From assembly GCA_044375105.1 (NCBI GenBank), contig JBILNK010000109.1, forward strand, positions 1 to 13,931: a stretch of DNA of 13,931 nucleotides. Reading direction: 5' to 3'. Position numbers and translations under genes: made by a program. The notes beneath the pieces were generated by a model. The model did not search any database. It had not been told where the DNA came from and saw only the letters and a list, made by a program, of their open reading frames with translations. Position 1 is the first letter of the stretch. Each line of letters begins with the position of its first letter. Below are positions 8,334 through 13,931 of this stretch, piece by piece. The stretch comes from JBIKLM01 sp044375105. Its GTDB lineage: Bacteria > Planctomycetota > UBA1135 > GCA-002686595.

Positions 8334-8670
8334 AGTCCGCGCTGCGCCCGGGCGGAGGCAAGCCAACCGGCTCGCCCCGGCGGCCGATCCTTTCAGCCCG
8401 CGGAGCCGTTCGCACGCAGCTTCGGCGCGCAGCGCCGCTCGGAACTTGCCCGCGCCCGGTGGGAGGTGAAGCACGAGATCTCGGGGCCCTCGATCGCTTG
8501 AGAACCAGGCCCTGGAGGCGATTGACTGCCGTCAGGCAGGGGAGCCGCGCTAACCGCAGGCTTCCCTGTGGAATCCTGACTTTGCCACGAACCCGGCGCC
8601 TCGCCGTGGCTCTCACCCCTCGGGCCAACCCACGGCGTGCCAGCGCCGATCAAGGCCACGCCCGACCGCG
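8334..8670. other. Long spacer between SQR and the TauE-type permease
   Basis: In these 337 bases I recognise no protein. Small symmetric elements are visible: CGCCCGGGCG (8345-8354), a CGGCGC/GCGCCG hairpin with a 3-base loop (8423-8437), CCAGG-C-CCTGG (8505-8515), and a nested pair at 8523-8539. In that pair, TGAC-TGCC-GTCA and CTGCC-GTCA-GGCAG share their middle and exclude one another as hairpins. No stem is followed by a T-tract. The gap is far longer than normal inside an operon and may hold a separate promoter or a small RNA; neither is shown. Confidence 0.35.
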
Positions 8671-9450
8671 ATGCCCGCCCTGCTCCTGCCCCTGACCGGG
8701 GCGCTCCTGATCGGCTTGACCCTGGGCCTGCTCGGCTCCGGCGGGGCGATCCTGACCGTGCCGGTGCTGCACTTCGGACTGGGCTGGCCGGAGAAGCAGG
8801 CGGTGGCGGGCTCGCTGGTGGTGGTCGGCGCCGTCAGCCTGGTGGCGATGCTGCCGCGCGCGCGGCGCGGCGAGGTGCGCTGGGGCCGCGTGCTCGGCTT
8901 CGGCGGGCCCGGCATGCTGGGCACCCTGCTGGGAGCATCCCTGTCGCGCTTCGTGCCCGGCGGCCTGCAGATGGCCCTGTTCGGCGGCGTGGTGGCGGCG
9001 GCCGCGCTGTTCATGCTGCGCAACTCCCTGGCCGAGCCGCGCATGACGCCGCGGCCCGCGCGCGGCCCCGTGCAGATGGCGCTCGACGGCCTCCTGGTGG
9101 GCCTCTTGACCGGTTTGGTGGGCGTGGGCGGCGGCTTCCTGATCGTGCCGGCCCTGGTGCTGCTCGGCGGGCTCGAGCTGCAGGTGGCCATGGGCACCAG
9201 CCTGGCGATCATCGCCGCCAACTCCGCCGCCGGCCTGGGCCGCCACCTGAGCCTGCTCTCGGAGCTCGGCCTCGAGCTCGATTGGGGCACGCTCGGGCTG
9301 TTCGTGGCGCTCGGCGCCCTGGGCAGCCTGTTCGGCGCCCGCTGGGCCCAGCGCCTGCCCCGCGAGACCCTGCAGCGCGCCTTCGCCGGGCTGTTGCTGG
9401 CGCTGTCCCTGTTCATCCTGGGCGAGCAGCTCCTGTCCGCCCTGCGCTGA
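8671..9450 (+). CDS. tauE: TauE/SafE family membrane permease, probable sulfite or related anion exporter
   Basis: A 259-residue, very hydrophobic protein with about eight predicted membrane helices in two similar halves. Each half opens with a glycine-rich signature of the family: GLLGSGGAILTVPVLHFGL near residue 20 and GLVGVGGGFLIVPALVLLGG near 150. Members move small sulfur-containing or organic anions such as sulfite, sulfoacetate or thiosulfate across the inner membrane. The context, between SQR and a rhodanese and downstream of a sulfite-making dioxygenase, favours export of sulfite or thiosulfate, as proposed for TauE of staphylococcal cst operons. The substrate is inference. The ATG at 8671 begins directly at the first helix; no Shine-Dalgarno sequence is seen. 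The open frame on the same strand but in another register across this gene is a composition effect. Confidence 0.9.
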   Translation: MPALLLPLTGALLIGLTLGLLGSGGAILTVPVLHFGLGWPEKQAVAGSLVVVGAVSLVAMLPRARRGEVRWGRVLGFGGPGMLGTLLGASLSRFVPGGLQMALFGGVVAAAALFMLRNSLAEPRMTPRPARGPVQMALDGLLVGLLTGLVGVGGGFLIVPALVLLGGLELQVAMGTSLAIIAANSAAGLGRHLSLLSELGLELDWGTLGLFVALGALGSLFGARWAQRLPRETLQRAFAGLLLALSLFILGEQLLSALR

Positions 9451-9451
9451 G

Positions 9452-9503
9452 GCTCGGGCCGCGGCCCGGGCGGGCGCGCTCGCGATTCTCCGGCGGCCCG
9501 AGC
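9452..9503 (+). repeat. Competing inverted repeats just after tauE
   Basis: One base after the tauE stop, GCTCGGGCCGC (9452-9462) pairs perfectly over 11 bases with GCGGCCCGAGC (9493-9503) across a 30-base loop. The left arm also lies within a 14-base perfect palindrome, CGGGCCGCGGCCCG (9455-9468). The two folds use the same bases and cannot coexist. There is no T-tract. It may be a switch-like leader, an RNA-stabilising stem, or a protein site in DNA. Confidence 0.4.
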
Positions 9504-9644
9504 GGCGCAGGGCCCGCCTCGCCATGGGTGGTTTCGGCGGGATCCCTCGGGCTCAGGAACCTGCCCGGCGGGCCGGGCTCAAAGGAATGGAAGCGGGGCC
9601 GCCCGCCGCGGGTCCCCTGGCCTCAGAAGACGACGAGCAAGCCC

Positions 9645-10247
9645 ATGAACGGAACGAGCACCATCGCGAGCATCACCCCCGAAGCCCTGGCCGGCCGCGT
9701 GCACGCCGGCGAACCGCTGCGTCTGATCGATGTGCGCAGCGCGGAAGAATTTGCCGCTTACCACGCCCGCGGCGCGATCTCGATCCCGCTGGATCAGCTC
9801 AGCGCCGAGCGCGTCCGCGCGCTGCCCGGCGAAGGCCCCGTGTACGTGATCTGCCGCTCCGGCGTGCGCTCCGCGCGCGCCTGCGGCCAGCTCGCGGAAG
9901 CGCGCTTCGACAGCCAGCCTATTTCGGTCGCCGGCGGGACCGAAGCCTGGGCCAAGGCCGGCCTGCCGATCGAGCGCGCGCTGCCTTCGGCCGGCGGCGC
10001 CGCGGGCGCGGCCTGCGCCCTGCCCGGCGGCTCCCTGTCGCGCTCCGCCGACCCCGAGCAGGCGATCATGAACCGGGTGCGGATCATCGCCGGCAGCCTG
10101 GTGCTGATCGGCACGATCCTGGGCCTCACGGTGCACCCGGGCTTCCATGGCCTGGCGCTGGTCGTGGGCCTGGGCCTGCTGCACGCGGGCCTCTCCGGCA
10201 CCTGCATGATGGGCACCCTGCTGGGGCGCCTGCTGGGCGGCCGCTGA
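9645..10247 (+). CDS. ygaP: YgaP-type membrane-anchored rhodanese (rhodanese plus DUF2892)
   Basis: A 200-residue sulfurtransferase. Residues about 7-112 form one rhodanese domain with LIDVRSAEEFAAYHARGAIS (27-46), active C70 in the loop CRSGVRS, and VAGGTEAWAKAGLPIERALP toward its end. A Gly/Ala/Ser-rich linker (about 113-138) joins a DUF2892 hairpin of two membrane helices, RIIAGSLVLIGTILGLTV (146-163) and LALVVGLGLLHAGL (170-183), ending SGTCMMGTLLGRLL. This tail matches E. coli YgaP closely, and C187 lies where YgaP has its second reactive cysteine (C158). YgaP is a membrane-bound sulfur carrier; here it could take sulfane sulfur made by SQR or pass thiosulfate precursors to the neighbouring permease (inference). 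The ATG at 9645 is chosen because upstream sequence in this frame overlaps tauE and is not conserved. No Shine-Dalgarno sequence precedes it. Confidence 0.92.
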   Translation: MNGTSTIASITPEALAGRVHAGEPLRLIDVRSAEEFAAYHARGAISIPLDQLSAERVRALPGEGPVYVICRSGVRSARACGQLAEARFDSQPISVAGGTEAWAKAGLPIERALPSAGGAAGAACALPGGSLSRSADPEQAIMNRVRIIAGSLVLIGTILGLTVHPGFHGLALVVGLGLLHAGLSGTCMMGTLLGRLLGGR

Positions 10248-10661
10248 AAGGCGGAAACTGCGGGCGGCTCGACCGGCGCCCGAGCCGGGCGAGCGGCCGC
10301 CGCGGGGCCCGAGGGCCGACCGCAGGCCCCCGGGCGCGATCGGCGCAGCCGCGGACGCGCCCGGCAGCCGCCCCGCTGGGGGGTTGCGCGATCTCGATCG
10401 GGAGCCGCTGCTGCTGGGCCGAAGCGGCGCACGGATCTGCGGCCGGTCGCTCCGCAGTCGGGCAGGCAGGGCTCGGCACGAGTCCTCCCGGGGGCCGTGC
10501 TCGGCCCGCGCAGCGCCCGCGGGGCGGCGCGGGATGGACGCGCCCGGAGCAGGCGTCGCGTGCATCGTTCGGCGCCGCGGCAGCGCGCGCCTGGCACTGC
10601 GGCCTCGCGCCCGGGTGCCCGCGCTCGCTAACCTGAGCCCAGCGGCAAGCGACCGCAGGCC
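10248..10661. other. GC-rich stretch without a recognisable gene, between ygaP-like gene and kdsC
   Basis: I see no protein in these 414 bases. Eighteen bases into it, CGGCTCG (10265-10271) and CGAGCCG (10281-10287) form a 7-pair hairpin that may end the sulfide cluster, though no T-tract follows. GGGCCG-TGCT-CGGCCC (10492-10507) is a second hairpin. A poor -10-like TAACCT (10629-10634) lies 27 bases before the kdsC start. A promoter for kdsC is expected here but not clearly visible. Confidence 0.4.
10265..10287 (+). terminator. Possible hairpin terminator of the sulfide cluster
   Basis: The stem CGGCTCG / CGAGCCG with a 9-base loop begins 18 bases after the stop of the membrane rhodanese gene. 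Position is right for a terminator, but the U-tract needed for intrinsic termination is missing. Confidence 0.3.
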
Positions 10662-11210
10662 GTGAATCCCCCCCTCGAATTCGAGCGCCTCGAGCCGCGC
10701 CTCCAGGCAGCGCTCCAGCGGATCCAGCTGGTGGCCCTGGACGTCGACGGCACCCTGACGGACGGCGGCATCTACTACGGGCCGGCGGGTGTCGAGGTGC
10801 AGCGCTTCGACGTGCGCGACGGCCTCGGGCTGATGCGCCTCAAGCAGGCCGGCTTCAAGCTGGCCTTCATCACCGGGCGGGGCTGCCCGGCGACCGCTCG
10901 GCGGGCGCGCGAGCTCGAGATCGATCGCTACCTGCCCCAGTGCGGCCCCAAGGACCTGGCCCTGGAGCGCCTGCAGGCCGAGATGGAGCTGGACCCCGCG
11001 GCCACGCTGGCGGTCGGCGACGACCTGCCGGACCTGCCCCTGTTCGCCCGCGCCGGCCTGTGCGCCTGCCCGGCGGACGCCGATGTGCGCGTCCGGCGCG
11101 CCGCGCAGCTGCACCTCTCGCGCCCCGGAGGCCACGGCGCCGTGCGCGAGCTGTGCGAGCTGCTGCTGGCGGCGCGCGAGCAGGGCGCGCCTCGGGGAGC
11201 GGGGCGATGA
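10662..11210 (+). CDS. kdsC: 3-deoxy-D-manno-octulosonate 8-phosphate phosphatase (HAD family)
   Basis: A 182-residue cytoplasmic HAD phosphatase that removes phosphate from Kdo-8-phosphate, giving Kdo for the LPS inner core. Motif I is LDVDGTLTDGGIYY with nucleophile D27 and acid/base D29; motif II is TGR (71-73); the lysine is K97 in GPKDLAL; motif III is VGDDLPDLPL with D120 and D121. The C-terminal GGHGAVRELCELLL (157-170) is the tail typical of KdsC and sets it apart from other small HAD proteins. Length fits (188 in E. coli). The start is GTG at 10662, with MNPPLEFERLEPRLQ before the conserved region; no in-frame ATG gives a better choice and no strong Shine-Dalgarno sequence is seen. 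The stop overlaps the next ATG (ATGA), so it is translationally coupled to the LptC-like gene, as kdsC and lptC are neighbours in E. coli. Confidence 0.95.
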   Translation: MNPPLEFERLEPRLQAALQRIQLVALDVDGTLTDGGIYYGPAGVEVQRFDVRDGLGLMRLKQAGFKLAFITGRGCPATARRARELEIDRYLPQCGPKDLALERLQAEMELDPAATLAVGDDLPDLPLFARAGLCACPADADVRVRRAAQLHLSRPGGHGAVRELCELLLAAREQGAPRGAGR

Positions 11211-13931
11211 TCAAGCAGGCGCTGGGCTTCGTGGCGCTGTTCGGGCTGGGGCTCGGAGTGCTGTTCTGGCTCGATTCGCGGCAGTCCAGCAAGGGCCCGG
11301 GGATCGATCTCGGGCCGCTCGAGGAACCCCCGCCCCCGGAGGCCCTGGGCGAGGCCGCCCCGGGCATCACCATGATCCCGCGCGGGCGCTTCAGCCTGGT
11401 GCAGTACGCGGAAGGCCAGGCCGGCAGCGCCGGGCGCTCGATCGAGTTCACCGCCGGCGATTCGGGGCCGGGGGAGGACCGCCGCGTGCTGCTCGAGGAC
11501 TTGACCATCCGCATGTTCGACCCGGAGACCGACGCGCTGGTGGTCGAGATCCTGGCGGACCGCGGCAGCACCGAGCTCGAGGAGCCGGGCAAAGACGTCA
11601 GCGAGGTCAGCCTGTCGAGTCTGGTCGAGCTCTCCGGCGTGACCGTCAAGCTGTTGCGCGGCAGCCGCCTGGTGCCGCTGGTGCTGACCTCGGACGAACT
11701 CAGCGGCGACCTGTCCCGCGGCCGCTTCGTGACCCCGGGCCGCGCGGACATCGCCGGCTCGGGCATTTCGGCGCAGGGCCACGGCTTGACCCTGGACGAG
11801 AGCCAGGGCCTGATCGCCTTCGAGCGCGACGCCAACACGGTGGTGCGCGCGGAGGGCGGCCAGCCCAGCCGCCTGGCCTGCGCCGGGGCGCTGGAGATCC
11901 GGCAGGGGCCCGGCAGCGGCGCGCGTACGATCCGCATCGAAGCGCAGGACCGCGCGCTGCTGGCGGTCGAGGGCGTGACCCCGCTCACGCTGCAGGCGGG
12001 GCGGATCGAGATCGACGGCCGCCTCGAAGAGCAGGACAGCGGCCCCGCGGACGGCGGTTTCCGTTTCGAGAAGCTGGGGGCCCGGGGCGATGTGGAACTG
12101 CGCGCCGACGGGCACAGCTTCCGCTCCCAGGGCGCCGAGTTCGAGCTGAGCGAAGCAGGCCAACTGCAGCACGCCAAGCTGGTCGGCAGCCCCCTCGGCA
12201 AGCTGCGGCTGCCCGAGAGCCAGGCCGGGCCGGTGGTCGTCGGGGGCCAGGTCGAGCTGTGGGGCGAGGGCCCGCTGCGGGTCGACTGGGGCGCCACGCC
12301 GACCTTCCAGATGGCCGGGCCGGCCGAATTGCGCTGGCGCGGGGCGAGCCTGTGGGCTTCGGGCGGGCTGGCGGCGCGGCCGCCGGTCGGCGCTGGCAGC
12401 GAAGCCGGCACCGAATTCCGCGCCTGGACCGGCGTGGAGCTGGACTTCGAAGGCTGGCAGGTGCGCACCGAGAACCTCGAAGGGCGGCTGTTCGAGCTGG
12501 GCGACACCGGACGGCTCGAGCTCGAGACCCAGGGGCACAGCCGCATCGAAGGCCGCACGGAAGCCGGCGAGACCCTCGACCTGTTGGCCCGCGGCGGCTT
12601 CGACTTCCACGCCGAAGGCCAGACCTGGCTGGTGCCCGAGGCCCGCGAGGTGGCCTTCAACCTGAACAACCCGAGCGGCACGAGCTCCCTATCGGGCCAG
12701 GCCCTGCGCCTGTTCGATTTCGATGCCGAGCGCCGCTCGTTCCGTGCCAGCGGCGAGGTCGAGGTCCACAGCGGCCCCGATTACCTGACCGGCGAATCGG
12801 TCGAGGTCCTGGGGGTCGAAGATTTCACCCTGATCGGACGCCCGGCGGGCGAAGGACTCCCGGCCGTGCCCGTGCGCTTCGAATCTCGCTTCGGTTCGAT
12901 CGTCGCCATGCAGGTCGAGCGCCGCATGGATTCGATCGAGGGCCGCGGCGCGGTGCACGCCCTGTTCGCCGGGCCCCAGTTGGCTTTGGACCTCGATTGT
13001 GAGGCCCTGTCCCTTTCCGGCCGAGGGCTGCTCAGCCTGGAGGGCGATGGCCCGCACGAGGATCGCTGGAGCGCGCCGGTGCTGCTGCTGGCGCGCGGCG
13101 ACGTGCGCGCCAAGGCCGACAGCCAGGAGCGCAACTTCTTGATCCGCTCCGGAACCCTGCGGCTGCTGCGCACGCCGCTGGTCGATAGCCGCGAATTCCG
13201 CAGCGACCTGCAAGCCCGGGGCGCCGTGGACGTCAGCTTCAAGGACGCCATGGGCCACTTCAAGCTCTTGGCGGCCGAGTTCGACGCATTGTTCTTCGAT
13301 CCCTTCGAGCGCCCCGAAGACACCGCGGCCGATTCCTGGCGCTCCGAGGGCCGCGGCAACCTGGCCGCGCGCGGGGACGTGCAGCTCGAAAAGGTCGACA
13401 GCCCGCCGCTGACCGGCCGCGGAGATCGCTTCGAGCTCGACCACCAGAGCCGCGGACGCCTCAGCGCCCGGGAGGGCGGCCAGGTCTCGACGGCGGGTTA
13501 CCTGCCGGGCAACGGCGAGCCCTTCACCCTGCGGGCTCGCGAGTTCAGCTTCGAGCCACAGCGGCTCGTGGCGGACCTGCCCGAGATCGTGATCGTCGGC
13601 GCCGAACAGCGACCGGCCGGCCAGGAAGGGGCCTTCGCCCTCAAGGAGCTGGAGGCGGATGCTCGGCGCCTCGTGGCCACGCCGGAGGCGATCGTGTTCA
13701 GCGAGGACGTGCATTTCGTGGCCCACACTCCGGAGGGCAAGCGCTGGACCCTCGATTCCGGCGAGGCACGCTTCGATCGTCTCGATCCCACGGCCCTGCA
13801 GGACGGACCGTTCGACCACCTCGAGGCCGCACAGCGGGTGCGTTTGGCCTTCAGCGAGGGGCCGACCCTGAGCGGCGACCGGCTGAGCGCCAACACGCTG
13901 ACCGGCCTGGTCCGGGTCGACGGCACGCCGG
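11207..13931 (+). CDS. Very long LptC/OstA-like LPS transport protein (cut by window edge)
   Basis: The frame is open from the ATG at 11207 to the window end, giving 908 codons without a stop. Residues 4-22 (QALGFVALFGLGLGVLFWL) form a single N-terminal membrane anchor as in LptC. Residues about 80-220 look like the LptC jellyroll: LLEDLTIRMFDPETDALVVE, LVLTSDELSGDLSRGRFVTP, and GSGISAQGHGLTLDESQGLI. After a long beta-rich middle, OstA/LptA-like strand patterns recur, for example near 512-536 (ASGEVEVHSGPDYLTGESVE), 627-655, 667-698, 718-755, 824-863 and 871-907 (GDRLSANTLTGLVRVDG). LptC is normally about 190 residues, so this is at least 4.7 times longer and may join LptC and bridge (LptA) functions in one chain. 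That is inference. GGGGAG at 11195 is a plausible Shine-Dalgarno sequence. An alternative is a large AsmA- or OstA-like envelope protein not itself moving LPS. Confidence 0.72.
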   Translation, partial: MIKQALGFVALFGLGLGVLFWLDSRQSSKGPGIDLGPLEEPPPPEALGEAAPGITMIPRGRFSLVQYAEGQAGSAGRSIEFTAGDSGPGEDRRVLLEDLTIRMFDPETDALVVEILADRGSTELEEPGKDVSEVSLSSLVELSGVTVKLLRGSRLVPLVLTSDELSGDLSRGRFVTPGRADIAGSGISAQGHGLTLDESQGLIAFERDANTVVRAEGGQPSRLACAGALEIRQGPGSGARTIRIEAQDRALLAVEGVTPLTLQAGRIEIDGRLEEQDSGPADGGFRFEKLGARGDVELRADGHSFRSQGAEFELSEAGQLQHAKLVGSPLGKLRLPESQAGPVVVGGQVELWGEGPLRVDWGATPTFQMAGPAELRWRGASLWASGGLAARPPVGAGSEAGTEFRAWTGVELDFEGWQVRTENLEGRLFELGDTGRLELETQGHSRIEGRTEAGETLDLLARGGFDFHAEGQTWLVPEAREVAFNLNNPSGTSSLSGQALRLFDFDAERRSFRASGEVEVHSGPDYLTGESVEVLGVEDFTLIGRPAGEGLPAVPVRFESRFGSIVAMQVERRMDSIEGRGAVHALFAGPQLALDLDCEALSLSGRGLLSLEGDGPHEDRWSAPVLLLARGDVRAKADSQERNFLIRSGTLRLLRTPLVDSREFRSDLQARGAVDVSFKDAMGHFKLLAAEFDALFFDPFERPEDTAADSWRSEGRGNLAARGDVQLEKVDSPPLTGRGDRFELDHQSRGRLSAREGGQVSTAGYLPGNGEPFTLRAREFSFEPQRLVADLPEIVIVGAEQRPAGQEGAFALKELEADARRLVATPEAIVFSEDVHFVAHTPEGKRWTLDSGEARFDRLDPTALQDGPFDHLEAAQRVRLAFSEGPTLSGDRLSANTLTGLVRVDGTP

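Noticed and set aside
8637..9644. Upstream extension of the membrane rhodanese frame across tauE
   Set aside because: It would overlap tauE almost fully in another register, lacks any domain, and the ATG at 9645 gives a protein of normal YgaP-like length.
10870..12681. Two overlapping long minus-strand open frames opposite kdsC and the LptC-like gene
   Set aside because: Both are antisense to conserved sequence, one is serine/arginine/proline rich and the other is of mixed composition, and neither has a recognisable motif.

Overview
The window comes from a GC-rich (about 70% G+C), Gram-negative bacterium. A kdsC gene followed by a gene for an LptC-like protein shows that it builds an LPS outer membrane. 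Exported carboxypeptidase-regulatory-like (CarboxypepD_reg) proteins, and start codons mostly without a Shine-Dalgarno sequence, fit Planctomycetota or another GC-rich deep lineage. I cannot fix the phylum from sequence alone. I found no tRNA, rRNA, CRISPR, integrase or transposase.

Left half, minus strand, read from right to left. A YbhP-like endonuclease/exonuclease/phosphatase (EEP) family protein (4458-5195) overlaps by 4 bases a ClsA-architecture cardiolipin synthase (3025-4461). After it come an 845-residue exported beta-rich protein with an N-terminal CarboxypepD_reg domain (431-2968) and the start of a second, shorter-linkered protein of the same kind (1-297, cut by the window edge). 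Its signal peptide and regulatory domain are joined by a ten-proline run. The same YbhP and cardiolipin synthase partners are neighbours in E. coli (ybhP-clsB).

Middle, plus strand. After a 389-base divergent spacer with several small inverted repeats comes a sulfide-oxidation cluster. It holds a CstB-type persulfide dioxygenase fused to two rhodanese domains (5585-6979), a type II sulfide:quinone oxidoreductase (7131-8333), a TauE/SafE permease (8671-9450) and a YgaP-type membrane rhodanese (9645-10247). The likely flow is sulfide to persulfide (SQR), persulfide to sulfite (dioxygenase), sulfane sulfur transfer to give thiosulfate or protein persulfides (rhodaneses), and anion export (TauE). 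This resembles the staphylococcal cst operon, but no CstR-type repressor or CstA is present here. The genes are separated by unusually long spacers (151, 337 and 194 bases).

Right end, plus strand. After a 414-base GC-rich stretch with no recognisable gene, kdsC (10662-11210) overlaps by 4 bases a very long LptC/OstA-like gene (11207 to beyond the edge, at least 908 codons). Together they point to Kdo synthesis and LPS transport.
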